Shown: positions 54,316 to 62,420 of the stretch, piece after piece
How the letters are laid out: each line of letters starts with the position of its first letter
How positions within the stretch are numbered: position 1 is the first letter of the stretch
Source: Fulvimarina pelagi HTCC2506
Lineage (GTDB): Bacteria > Pseudomonadota > Alphaproteobacteria > Rhizobiales > Rhizobiaceae
Assembly (NCBI RefSeq): GCF_000153705.1
Contig: NZ_DS022272.1
Location: 182,250-246,249 of the forward strand
Direction: 5' to 3'
DNA length: 64,000 nucleotides
Made by a program: the position numbers and the translations under genes
The notes under the pieces: model-generated
What the model was told of the DNA's origin: nothing
Databases searched by the model: none
What the model saw: the letters and a program-made list of their open reading frames with translations, nothing else

Positions 54316-55254
54316 GTGTCCGTTTCAGACAGTTTAATCGACCGCCGATCCCTTCGGCGCAAGGTTACCTTTTGGCGAGTCGCGGCCGTTCTGGCAGTTC
54401 TGCTTGCCGTCGCGGTGGGCGTACTCGCCAATCTCGCACAGCCTACGGGTGGTGATCAGATCGCCAGGGTTTCGATCGAAGGTATGATCACCGAAGATCG
54501 TAAGATGCTTGAGCTTCTAGACAAACTGAAGACCGAGGAAGAAGTTCTCGCCGTCGTCGTACGGATCAACTCACCGGGCGGAACGACCGTCGGCGGCGAG
54601 GCTCTCTACGAAGCCGTGCGAGAGATCGCCGAAGTGAAACCCGTCGCTGCCGAAGTCGGAACGCTTGCCGCATCCGCCGGATACATGGTCGCGGCTGCGA
54701 CGGATCATATCGTCGCGCGAAGGACATCCATCGTCGGCTCGATCGGCGTCCTTTTCCAGTACGCCGACGCGTCCGTTCTCCTCGACAAGATCGGGGTCGA
54801 GGTCGATGCCAGAAAGTCCTCGCCGATCAAAGCAGAGCCTTCGCCGTTTGGACCTGCGCCACCCGAAGCACTCGAAATGATCGACGAACTGATCATGGAT
54901 ACATACGCCTGGTTCAGGGATATTGTGGGGGAGCGTCGCGGCCTATCGCGGTCCGAATTAGCTGCCGTCGACGACGCTTCGGTATTCTCCGGACGCCAAG
55001 GCGTGGAACGCAAGCTCGTCGACGCGATCGGCGGCGAAGAGATTATCCGGCAATGGCTCGAGGACGATCGTGACATCCCCAAAGGCTTGGAATTCGTAGA
55101 GCGGGAGCCCGAAGACGAGGATACGCCACTCTCTTTCCTCACTGAAAGTATTGCCGCTCTCGGAACGTCGTTTGGTCTCTCACAGTCGATTCCAATTTCG
55201 GTGCGCTCTTTGGAGCTTGACGGATTGGTGTCCCTCTGGCAGCCTTCAACTTAA
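54316..55254 (+). CDS. sppA: signal peptide peptidase, S49 family
   Basis: Membrane serine protease of 312 residues, short 36-kDa form. One N-terminal helix (about residues 17-37), then ARVSIEGMITEDRKMLELL, VVVRINSPGGTTVGGEALYE and the catalytic serine in TLAASAGYMVAAA. The general base lysine lies in ARKSSPIKAEPSPF. It starts at GTG 54316. ihfB follows, as in other Rhizobiales. Confidence 0.9.
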   Translation: MSVSDSLIDRRSLRRKVTFWRVAAVLAVLLAVAVGVLANLAQPTGGDQIARVSIEGMITEDRKMLELLDKLKTEEEVLAVVVRINSPGGTTVGGEALYEAVREIAEVKPVAAEVGTLAASAGYMVAAATDHIVARRTSIVGSIGVLFQYADASVLLDKIGVEVDARKSSPIKAEPSPFGPAPPEALEMIDELIMDTYAWFRDIVGERRGLSRSELAAVDDASVFSGRQGVERKLVDAIGGEEIIRQWLEDDRDIPKGLEFVEREPEDEDTPLSFLTESIAALGTSFGLSQSIPISVRSLELDGLVSLWQPST

Positions 55255-55338
55255 CGTGTATCCTTCGTTATCTGCCTAGTGGTGCTCCCTCGCGACGCGC
55301 CTGAAAGGGCGCAGAGAAACCAATCAAAGGCTAAAGGC

Positions 55339-55620
55339 GTGATCAAGTCCGAACTGGTCCAGGTCATAGCGAACCGGAACCCACACCTCTATCAGCGCGA
55401 CGTCGAAATGATCGTGAACGCGATCTTCGACGAGATTACCGAAGCGCTCTGCGAATCCAATCGTGTCGAACTTCGCGGTTTCGGCGCGTTCTCGGTCAAG
55501 AACCGCCCGCCACGCACCGGGCGTAACCCGCGAACAGGCGAGGCGGTCGAGGTGTCCGAGAAATGGGTGCCGTTCTTCAAGCCGGGCAAGGAATTACGCG
55601 AGCGGTTGAACGAGGCCTGA
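55339..55620 (+). CDS. ihfB: integration host factor beta subunit
   Basis: DNA-bending protein of 93 residues, HU/IHF fold. It starts [20 protein letters not shown], has [14 protein letters not shown] and the beta-arm [14 protein letters not shown], ending [15 protein letters not shown] assists sigma-54 promoters by looping DNA between activator and polymerase. GTG 55339 gives the family length; 20 upstream codons are open but not homologous. Confidence 0.94.
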   Translation: MIKSELVQVIANRNPHLYQRDVEMIVNAIFDEITEALCESNRVELRGFGAFSVKNRPPRTGRNPRTGEAVEVSEKWVPFFKPGKELRERLNEA

Positions 55621-55898
55621 CCGTTACGCTCCATCTGCGTATCTCGAGGCGCTTTTCCCGGCAAAGATTGGCTCAGGTTTGGTCGATCCGGTACGAAGAT
55701 GCTCTGGCATCCCGTATTGCCGTTTGAATTAGGCTACCGGCTTGCGGAACTGCTCCTCGAACGATCGTTGGCTGCTTTGGGGGCGTATGTGATTGACAGA
55801 CCGGTCCTCGGCAGCATTTCCTTGGACGCGACGCGCGGACCAGGCACGGTCCGCACGACTGATAAACGAATGTCCGCCAAGGGATGGAGAGACCCAGA

Positions 55899-56309
55899 AT
55901 GATAGCCCGCGTCCTGACCGTCGTCGTCCTGCTGCTCGTGGCTGTCCCGATCGTGACCTTTCTCGTGATCAACCGTGGACCGGTCGACCTTACCCTCGAT
56001 CCATTCGGCACGATGCCCCAGTTCACCTTCTCGATCCCGCTCTCCTTGATCATGATCTCGGCAGCGCTCGCAGGCGTCGTGCTCGGATGCATCTTCACTT
56101 GGATATCCGAAGGCACCTATCGCCGAGACTCTTGGCGCCGCAAGTTCGAGATGGAGAAGATGGAGCGGGAAAAGCAGGAGCAGGCCGAAGCATTGAAGCG
56201 CCTTCGCCAGGAGCGAGTCGAGCGCACCAGCGCCGAGCGGAATATGCCGCAGCAGCCGTCGATCGCGGGTGCGCCGACTTCTTCTTCGCGCATGATCGAG
56301 GCGCATTAA
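55899..56309 (+). CDS. LapA-domain (DUF1049) membrane protein
   Basis: Protein of 136 residues. Two helices (about residues 1-24 and 42-65) separated by INRGPVDLTLDPFGTMP, then a cytoplasmic charged coiled-coil (EKMEREKQEQAEALKRLRQE). This is the LapA/YciS-type pattern; the E. coli protein helps LPS biogenesis regulation. ATG 55899 has GGAGA upstream; ATG 55884 overlaps its own ribosome-binding site. A terminator follows. Confidence 0.85.
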   Translation: MIARVLTVVVLLLVAVPIVTFLVINRGPVDLTLDPFGTMPQFTFSIPLSLIMISAALAGVVLGCIFTWISEGTYRRDSWRRKFEMEKMEREKQEQAEALKRLRQERVERTSAERNMPQQPSIAGAPTSSSRMIEAH

Positions 56310-56421
56310 GAAGCGTGATGCCGCCGACTTAGGCGCTATTAACGTCGCTTTAGTATTCTTTTTTCCGCGGCCCGAATGGCGCAGTGTTTCTGCAGGTTTT
56401 GTAGGCAGCCTAAATTAAGCA

Positions 56422-56451
56422 AAGCCCGGCGATTGGTTCGATGCCGGGCTT
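56422..56451. terminator. terminator between convergent lapA and coxG-type genes
   Basis: A perfect 9-bp stem AAGCCCGGC/GCCGGGCTT with a 12-base loop, about 110 bases after the lapA stop and 30 before the end of the minus-strand gene. T-tracts are short on both sides. Confidence 0.65.
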
Positions 56452-56482
56452 CGTCTTAGTAGCTCATGAAGACCGCGTGGCT

Positions 56483-56965
56483 TCACGCGGTGACGGTCTC
56501 GCCCTCGACCACCGCGTCTTCGCCCGCAATTCGCTTGGCGAAGCAGTCGAAGAACTCGGACGAGAGCTTCTTCGCCGTCGATTCGATCAGTCGGCCGCCG
56601 AGTTGTGCCATCTTCCCGCCGACCTGCGCGTCGACCTGATAGGTGAGAATCGTCTCTTCCGGGCCGGCTTCCTGCAGATGAACGTCTGCGCGGCCCTTGG
56701 CGAAGCCGGCGATGCCGCCCTTGCCTTCGCCAACGATCGAATAGCTCTCCGGCGCGTTGATGTTCTCGAGCCGGACCTCGCCTTTGAACGACACTTTCAT
56801 CGGCCCGATCTTCACCTTGACCAGGGCGTTCATCGTGTCGTCCTCGTCGTTCTTCTCCAGGCTCTCGCAGCCCGGAATGCACTGGCGGAGCGTCTCCGGA
56901 TCGTTCAGTTCCTTCCAGACCGTCTCGCGGCTGGCCGGCAAGCGATATTCGCCTTTGAGTTCCAT
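56483..56965 (-). CDS. CoxG/SRPBCC-family protein
   Basis: Protein of 160 residues with the START-like fold: MELKGEYRLPASRETVWKEL, then CIPGCESLEKN and KVKIGPMKVSFKGEVRLENI. It is annotated in many genomes as carbon monoxide dehydrogenase subunit G, but no CO-dehydrogenase genes are near, so lipid- or quinone-binding is equally possible. GGGAGGA lies before ATG 56965. Confidence 0.85.
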   Translation of the reverse strand: MELKGEYRLPASRETVWKELNDPETLRQCIPGCESLEKNDEDDTMNALVKVKIGPMKVSFKGEVRLENINAPESYSIVGEGKGGIAGFAKGRADVHLQEAGPEETILTYQVDAQVGGKMAQLGGRLIESTAKKLSSEFFDCFAKRIAGEDAVVEGETVTA

Positions 56966-57065
56966 GATGTCCTCCCGATCGAGATTGCGCTGCGACGGCT
57001 AGATTGTCGCACCTGTCCTTAGTTTCTCCTCTTTGATCGCTTTGCCAAGGGCAAAACCAGCGTTT

Positions 57066-58202
57066 ATGCAGCGCGTTGAACCAAAGAACGACGATCGATC
57101 TTTCGAACGAGGCGGTGAGCGCGTGGCGCGTGGACGCGGGAAATCAGAGGCAAAACAGAGCCGTAACAGGGACCGCGGGGCGGGCCGCGACCGTGGTATG
57201 CGGCCGCGTGGGCTGACCGAAAAGTCGAAGACTCGCTCTCAGCCGAAAGCCGAGGCCGAAAATCCTCCGCGCGAGCGGATCGGGATCCCGCCGGCGACGG
57301 GCGATCGGCCAGGGATCGTGGCACCCGTCATCCTCACGGTCGCAGCGACCGACGATTATGCCCTGATCGATTCCGGCGCCGGCGAGAAGCTGGAGCGCTA
57401 CGGCCCGCTCACCATCCGGCGACCGGAAAACCAGGCGATCTGGCCGAGACGGGCATCCGAAGCCGACTGGGAGCGCGCCGATGCGATCTTCACCGGCGAC
57501 ATGGACGAGGAGGGGACCGGGCGCTGGCGCTTTACGGGCGAACCGCTTGGCGAAACCTGGCCGCTTAGCTACGAACGCCTCGCCTTTCACGGCCGCTTCA
57601 CGAGCTTCCGCCACACCGGCGTCTTTCCCGAACAGGCGGCCCACTGGGCCTTCGTCGATGAGACCGTCCGCGCGGCGAAGCGGCCGGTCAAGCTGCTCAA
57701 CCTCTTCGGCTATACTGGGCTCGCCTCGCTGGTTGCAGCGCGTGCCGGCGCCGAGGTGACCCATGTCGATGCTTCGAAGAAGGCGATCGGCTGGGCGCGC
57801 GAGAACCAGGCGCTTGCGGAGATGGACGACGCTCCCATCCGCTGGATCTGCGAGGATGCGGTCCGCTATTGCGAGCGCGAGGTGAAGCGCGGCAACCGCT
57901 ACGATGCGATCCTGCTCGATCCGCCCAAATTCGGGCGTGGGCCGAAGGGGGAGGTGTGGCAGATCCTCGAAGACCTGCCCTATCTCCTCGGCCTCGTCCG
58001 CATGCTTCTTTCGGACAGGGCATTATTCGCGATACTCACCGCCTATTCGATCCGCTCCTCCTTCTATTCCCTCGCCGAACTCGCCCGCGAGGAATTCCGG
58101 GGCATGGGTGGGCGGATCGAGGCCGGCGAGCTTCTGATTGCCGAAGACGGCGCGGATGCGCGGCTCCTCTCCACATCCCTTTTCGCACGCTGGACGGCCT
58201 GA
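57066..58202 (+). CDS. class I SAM-dependent rRNA methyltransferase, RlmI/RlmK-like
   Basis: Protein of about 378 residues. The first 60 are basic and low-complexity (RSRNRDRGAGRD-type), probably an RNA-binding tail. The middle has the beta-rich substrate domain and LAFHGRFTSFRHTGVFPEQ. The C-terminal Rossmann domain has LLNLFGYTGLASLVAARAGA (SAM motif), EVTHVDASKKAI and DAILLDPPKFGRG. This resembles large-subunit cytosine methyltransferases. The N-terminus may begin at TTG 57033 or ATG 57066. Two bases before the next methyltransferase. Confidence 0.87.
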   Translation: MQRVEPKNDDRSFERGGERVARGRGKSEAKQSRNRDRGAGRDRGMRPRGLTEKSKTRSQPKAEAENPPRERIGIPPATGDRPGIVAPVILTVAATDDYALIDSGAGEKLERYGPLTIRRPENQAIWPRRASEADWERADAIFTGDMDEEGTGRWRFTGEPLGETWPLSYERLAFHGRFTSFRHTGVFPEQAAHWAFVDETVRAAKRPVKLLNLFGYTGLASLVAARAGAEVTHVDASKKAIGWARENQALAEMDDAPIRWICEDAVRYCEREVKRGNRYDAILLDPPKFGRGPKGEVWQILEDLPYLLGLVRMLLSDRALFAILTAYSIRSSFYSLAELAREEFRGMGGRIEAGELLIAEDGADARLLSTSLFARWTA

Positions 58203-58204
58203 CG

Positions 58205-59059
58205 ATGAACACCGGACATGACGCACCGAAGCGCAGCGTTTCCGCCCCCGGCCGGGTGAAAGAGATTTCGAGCACGGCCAATCCGATCGTCAAGGACATC
58301 CGCGCGCTCGTTCAGAAGAAGCATCGCGACGAGACCGGGCTGTTCCTCGCCGAAGGGCTGAAGCTGGTCATCGACGCGCTGGACGCCGGCTGGGAGATCG
58401 AGACGCTCGTCGTCGCGCGGGCCGCGCAGGATAGCGCGCTGCTCCACAAGACCGCGTCCCGCACTGTGGCGCTCGGCGCCGATCTGATCGAGGCCAATCA
58501 CAAGGTGCTCGAAGCGATCACCCGGCGGGACAACCCGCAGAACGCGGTCGGCGTTTTCAGGAAGAAGACGGTCCCGCTCGAAAGGCTCGCGCCGAAGCCG
58601 AACGAGGTCCTGGTTGCCCTAGACCGGGTGCGCGATCCCGGCAATCTCGGCACCGTTCTGCGCACGGCCGATGCGGTTGGCGCTAAGGGCGTCGTCCTCG
58701 TCGGCGAGACCGTCGATCCATTCTCGCTGGAGGCCGTCCGGGCCACCATGGGCTCGATCTTCGCCGTGCCGGTATCGCGCGTCGGCGAGGCTGCTTTCAT
58801 CGAATGGCGGGCTGGCTGCAGGGCGCCGCTCATCGGTACCCATATGAGCGGGGCGACCGACTACCGGAAACCAGACTATGCCTCGAAGGGATCGGTCCTC
58901 GTCATGGGCAACGAACAGGCCGGCCTCACCGATGCCCTTGCGAATGCCTGCGACACGCTTGTGCGAATTCCCCAGGTCGGCCGGGCCGACAGCCTCAATC
59001 TTGCCGTAGCCACAGGCGTGATGCTCTTCGAGGCAAGGCGCGGAATTTTGGAGTTGTGA
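58205..59059 (+). CDS. SpoU/TrmH-family RNA 2'-O-methyltransferase
   Basis: SPOUT-fold RNA methyltransferase of 284 residues. An N-terminal L30e-like substrate domain (TGLFLAEGLKLVIDALDAGW), then motif 1 RDPGNLGTVLRTADAVGAKG, motif 2 VLVMGNEQAGLT and motif 3 DSLNLAVATGVMLFEARR. It sits between the RlmI-like gene and lspA, tightly packed. Target nucleotide unknown. Confidence 0.9.
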   Translation: MNTGHDAPKRSVSAPGRVKEISSTANPIVKDIRALVQKKHRDETGLFLAEGLKLVIDALDAGWEIETLVVARAAQDSALLHKTASRTVALGADLIEANHKVLEAITRRDNPQNAVGVFRKKTVPLERLAPKPNEVLVALDRVRDPGNLGTVLRTADAVGAKGVVLVGETVDPFSLEAVRATMGSIFAVPVSRVGEAAFIEWRAGCRAPLIGTHMSGATDYRKPDYASKGSVLVMGNEQAGLTDALANACDTLVRIPQVGRADSLNLAVATGVMLFEARRGILEL

Positions 59060-59565
59060 TGCCGTCGCGAAATCTCGTTCTCGTCAACATCACCATCGTC
59101 GTGCTCGCGGTCTTTCTTGATCAGGCGGTGAAGGCTCTCGTCGTCATGACGATGGAGCTGGGCGAGGCAATCCCCATTCTGCCGTTCCTGGCACTTCTAC
59201 ACGCCCGCAACACGGGCATTGCCTTCTCGATGTTCGCCGATACGGGCCCGCTTGGGCTAGCGCTGCTTGCCGGCGTCGTGCTCGTCGCCGTCCTTTATCT
59301 CTGGGTGAAGACGCCGCCGGATCGCAAGCTCACCCATTTCGCCCTCGCCATCGTCGTCGGTGGGGCGATCGGCAATCTCATCGACCGGCTCCTGCTCGGC
59401 TATGTCGTCGACTACGTGTTCTTCCACACGCCGCTTTTCGAGTTTGCCGTCTTCAACCTCGCCGACAGCTTCATCAGCGTCGGGGCGTTCCTGATCGTGC
59501 TCGACGAAATCGTGCTGACGCCGATGCGCGAGCGGCGGATCAAGCGGCAGAGCGCCTCCGATTGA
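59059..59565 (+). CDS. lspA: lipoprotein signal peptidase
   Basis: Prolipoprotein signal peptidase (SPase II), 168 residues, four helices. Catalytic aspartates lie in GNLIDRLLLGYVVDYVFF and FNLADSFISVGAFLI; the conserved asparagine lies in ARNTGIAFSMF. ATG 59059 overlaps the preceding stop by one base (TGATG) with GGAG six bases upstream. A C-terminal basic tail (RERRIKRQ) follows. Confidence 0.93.
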   Translation: MPSRNLVLVNITIVVLAVFLDQAVKALVVMTMELGEAIPILPFLALLHARNTGIAFSMFADTGPLGLALLAGVVLVAVLYLWVKTPPDRKLTHFALAIVVGGAIGNLIDRLLLGYVVDYVFFHTPLFEFAVFNLADSFISVGAFLIVLDEIVLTPMRERRIKRQSASD

Positions 59566-59632
59566 CTTCGGGCGGCGACGCCCTTCCTCCCTCGATAACA
59601 AAGAGATCCGTAATGACGAGGGAGGGCGCGCC

Positions 59633-60622
59633 ATGGCCGATACGTTTCGGGCAGTCCTGATCAGCCGCGACGAGGACAAGAACCAGTCGGTCGAAATGAC
59701 CGAACTCACCATGGACGACCTGATGGAAGGCGATGTCGACATCCGTGTCGAAGCCTCCACCATCAACTACAAGGACGGCCTCGCGATCACTGGGAAGTCG
59801 CCGATCGTGCGCAGATGGCCGATGATCCCCGGTATCGATCTTGCGGGCGAGGTGATCGAGTCCCGTAACGCGGAATGGAAGCCGGGCGACAAGGTCGTGC
59901 TGAACGGCTGGGGCCTCTCCGAGACCCATTACGGCGGCTATTCCGAGCGCGCGCGGGTGAAGGGCGAATGGCTGGTGAAGTTGCCGGATACCTTCTCGGT
60001 GAAAGAGGCTATGGCGATCGGCACCGCCGGCTATACGGCGATGCTCTCGGTGCTGGCGCTCGAAGATGCCGGTTCGAAGCCCGAGGATGGCCCGGTGATC
60101 GTCTCGGGCGCGACCGGCGGCGTCGGCTCGGTCGCCGTCTCGGTGCTCTCGAAACTCGGCTGGAACGTGATCGCTGTCACGGGCCGGTCCTCGGAGTCGC
60201 AATATCTGAAGGATCTCGGTGCGACCGAGATCATGGACCGCGAAGAGCTTTCCGAAAAGGGCAAGCCGCTTGAGAAGGAGCGCTGGGCGGCCGGCGTCGA
60301 CTGCGCGGGCTCGCATACGCTCGTCAACATGCTCGCTGGCACCAAGCGCCACGGCAGTGTGGCCGCATGCGGTCTGGCACAAGGCTTCGATCTTCCGGCG
60401 ACCGTAATGCCGTTCATCCTGCGTGGCGTCTCGTTGCACGGTATTGATTCGGTAATGGCGCCGAAGCCGCGCCGCGAGCAGGCTTGGCAGCGACTGTCGA
60501 GCGATCTCGATAAGGCGAAGCTGACGGAAATCGCCTCCGAGGTCTCCTTCGACCAAGTGATCGAAACCGCGAAATCGCTGATCGACGGCAAGGTGCGCGG
60601 TCGCGTCGTGGTCGACATCTGA
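59633..60622 (+). CDS. acuI: MDR-family quinone/acrylyl-CoA reductase (YhdH/AcuI-like)
   Basis: Zinc-independent medium-chain reductase of 329 residues. Substrate-domain STINYKDGLAITGKSPIVR and PGIDLAGEV, NADPH motif SGATGGVGSVAVSVLSKLGW, and GAVGS-like region. AcuI reduces acryloyl-CoA from DMSP or propionate metabolism; the assignment within YhdH/AcuI is by family resemblance only. GAGGGAGG precedes the start. Confidence 0.85.
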   Translation: MADTFRAVLISRDEDKNQSVEMTELTMDDLMEGDVDIRVEASTINYKDGLAITGKSPIVRRWPMIPGIDLAGEVIESRNAEWKPGDKVVLNGWGLSETHYGGYSERARVKGEWLVKLPDTFSVKEAMAIGTAGYTAMLSVLALEDAGSKPEDGPVIVSGATGGVGSVAVSVLSKLGWNVIAVTGRSSESQYLKDLGATEIMDREELSEKGKPLEKERWAAGVDCAGSHTLVNMLAGTKRHGSVAACGLAQGFDLPATVMPFILRGVSLHGIDSVMAPKPRREQAWQRLSSDLDKAKLTEIASEVSFDQVIETAKSLIDGKVRGRVVVDI

Positions 60623-60730
60623 GCATGCATTCGATTTAGGCGGTTTGAAACGCGTCGTGGTCTGGCTTTCGCGGACGAGCCAGCTCGGCGCATTCCGCCA
60701 CTTTGACCTCCGTTCCGACTGACGAAATGC

Positions 60731-60756
60731 GGAACGGCGAGCGATGCTTTTCGTTT
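60731..60756 (+). promoter_or_regulatory. candidate EcfG-type general-stress promoter before olsB
   Basis: GGAAC at 60731-60735 and CGTTT at 60752-60756 are separated by 16 bases, an exact match to the alphaproteobacterial EcfG consensus (GGAAC-N16/17-CGTT). It lies 92 bases before ATG 60849, with no gene between. No EcfG/PhyR/NepR genes are in the window. Confidence 0.6.
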
Positions 60757-60848
60757 GTGGATAAAAGGCTCGGAGTGAGGATCGTCATCGGAATGTCGCC
60801 GAGCGAAGCTAAGCGTTGAGCGTCGTTTCCTTGGGGTGGTAAAACTGA

Positions 60849-61790
60849 ATGTCTGCAGTTGCTGATACCGTGCGGAGCACGTCGCGGACGAGAAGCGACG
60901 GCAATGCTTTATCGCAAGACACGGGTTCGCGCTTTCTTTCTCGCGGCGTACCGGCAAAGATTGCCCATTTCGCGAAACGTTTCGATCCGAATGCTCCGGT
61001 TCTTGGCCGGATCGGGTCGCTGGAAGTTCGGCTGGCCAGATCGCCGCTGGAGGTGAAAGCCGCACAGCAACTGCGCTATCACGTCTTCTACGAGGAGATG
61101 AGTGCGCAGCCGTCGCGCGTGCAACAGCTGACCCGGCGCGACAAGGATGGCTTCGATCGCTATTGCGACCATCTCCTAGTCATCGACCAGGCGCGGGGCG
61201 GTTCGATTTCCGAGCGCATCGTCGGCACCTACCGGCTGATGCGCGATACCGGCGCACGGCTGGCAGGTGGCTTCTACACAGCCCACGAGTTCGACATTGG
61301 TCCCATGTTGGCGCGTCATGTCGGCCGCCGTTTTCTGGAACTCGGCCGATCCTGCGTTCTCGAAGACTATCGCGGCAAGCGCACCGTGGAGCTCCTCTGG
61401 CAGGGTATCTGGGCTTATGTGATCCGGCACGACATCGACGTTCTTTTCGGCTGCGCCTCGATCGAGGGCACAGAGCCTGGAAAGATCGCCGACTCGCTTG
61501 CATTCCTGCGCGACGTCGCGTCCGCACCGAGCGAGTGGCGCGTCCGCGCCCACGTCGATCGCGGCACGTTCGCCGACGAGACGATGCAACCCACAGATCC
61601 CAAGCGCGCTCTCGCGGGCCTGCCGCCATTGCTTAAGGGCTATCTACGCCTGGGCGGTTGCATCGGTGAGGGCGCGGTGGTCGACAAGCAGTTCGGCACG
61701 ACGGATGTCCTGGTTGTCCTGCCGCGCGAGCGGATCAATCCGCGCTATGTCAACCATTACGGCACCGATGCGGGACGTTTCGCGGCCTGA
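60849..61790 (+). CDS. olsB: ornithine N-acyltransferase (ornithine lipid synthesis)
   Basis: Attaches a 3-hydroxyacyl chain from ACP to the alpha-amine of ornithine, giving lyso-ornithine lipid. Protein of 313 residues with EVKAAQQLRYHVFYEEMSAQ, DRYCDHLLVIDQ, VGTYRLM, FLELGRSCVLEDYRGKRTVE and LFGCASIEGTEPG, the OlsB/acyl-ACP-transferase pattern. The N-terminal 45 residues are a variable extension. OlsA is not in the window. A stress-type promoter lies upstream. Confidence 0.88.
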   Translation: MSAVADTVRSTSRTRSDGNALSQDTGSRFLSRGVPAKIAHFAKRFDPNAPVLGRIGSLEVRLARSPLEVKAAQQLRYHVFYEEMSAQPSRVQQLTRRDKDGFDRYCDHLLVIDQARGGSISERIVGTYRLMRDTGARLAGGFYTAHEFDIGPMLARHVGRRFLELGRSCVLEDYRGKRTVELLWQGIWAYVIRHDIDVLFGCASIEGTEPGKIADSLAFLRDVASAPSEWRVRAHVDRGTFADETMQPTDPKRALAGLPPLLKGYLRLGGCIGEGAVVDKQFGTTDVLVVLPRERINPRYVNHYGTDAGRFAA

Positions 61791-61801
61791 TACACGGGCG
61801 C

Positions 61802-62119
61802 CTACTCGCCGTAGAAACAGCGCCGGGCGACGTAGGCGTCGCGGACCCCGCGAGTCTGGTATTCCCGCCGCCAGCGATTGGCATCGCTGCGTGAGCCAGG
61901 CCCTATGGCGACCACCCACAGACCTCTGCCAGCATTCGGGCTGTCCGAAGAGTCCACGCCCCAAGCAGCGCCGCCGACCTGGCTTGCATGGTTGTCGGCA
62001 GCGCTGAAGCTTGAAAATGCGCCGGCGAAGGCGAAGTAGCCGCAGCTGTCCGCCGCGGAGGAAGGGCTGGTGTTGAATGCAGCACCGCCAATTGCTGCGA
62101 GGAAGATCCAGCGCTTCAT
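61802..62119 (-). CDS. small secreted cysteine-containing protein
   Basis: Protein of 105 residues with a signal peptide (cleavage near SSAAD). The mature part starts CGYFAFAGAFSSFSAAD and ends with an alternating pattern WVVAIGPGSRSDANRWRREY and AYVARRCFYGE, which looks like one SPOR-like repeat (inference). Two cysteines frame the mature chain and could form a disulfide. AGAGGAAAGG lies before ATG 62119. Convergent with olsB, 12 bases away. Confidence 0.7.
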   Translation of the reverse strand: MKRWIFLAAIGGAAFNTSPSSAADSCGYFAFAGAFSSFSAADNHASQVGGAAWGVDSSDSPNAGRGLWVVAIGPGSRSDANRWRREYQTRGVRDAYVARRCFYGE

Positions 62120-62420
62120 CCTTACACCTTTCCTCTGCGGTGTCCGAGGATGCTAAAATGCCTAGGCGCATTGCGTATGACAAATCGTCGGCGTTGGGTG
62201 CTCGGATCGTAAGATGCATTCCACTCTCGCCATCGTGAGCAAAATTTCACGGCAGTGATTAGATTTTGATCAAAGTGGCGCTATGCCGTTTCGTTGGTCA
62301 GTCCGATGCGGTTGCTCCGAACCCTGTTTTGCAATGCAAAAATTAGCTGTGGCACGCCGCTTGCTTTTCCTCTTGTAACCCCGCCGCGACGAGCGGGAGA
62401 TCACGCAGGAGAGAGCTCAT
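62120..62420. other. divergent control region of the small secreted protein and urtA
   Basis: About 300 bases without a gene. The left end should carry the promoter of the small secreted protein (minus). The right third holds the dyad and sigma-54 promoter of urtA. An inverted repeat GTGAG/CTCAC-like patch near 62235 is weak. Nothing else was recognised. Confidence 0.6.
62327..62365 (+). promoter_or_regulatory. sigma-54 (-24/-12) promoter of urtA with upstream dyad
   Basis: TGGCAC at 62350-62355, five bases, then TTGCT at 62361-62365 match the -24/-12 consensus exactly; the expected start is near 62377, with the urtA ATG at 62421. Just upstream TTTTGCA and TGCAAAA form a perfect 7-bp dyad with one central base (62327-62341). 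The nearby placement suggests a regulator site, but its distance (10 bases) to the promoter is unusually short for an NtrC enhancer. Confidence 0.8.

Noticed and set aside
55699..55902. A 67-codon frame between ihfB and lapA
   Set aside because: No motif or ribosome-binding site; it runs into the lapA start region.
59540..61065. Long minus-strand open frames of 338 and 344 codons opposite the AcuI-type gene and the start of olsB
   Set aside because: Both are antisense shadows of clearly recognised plus-strand genes and have no domain character.
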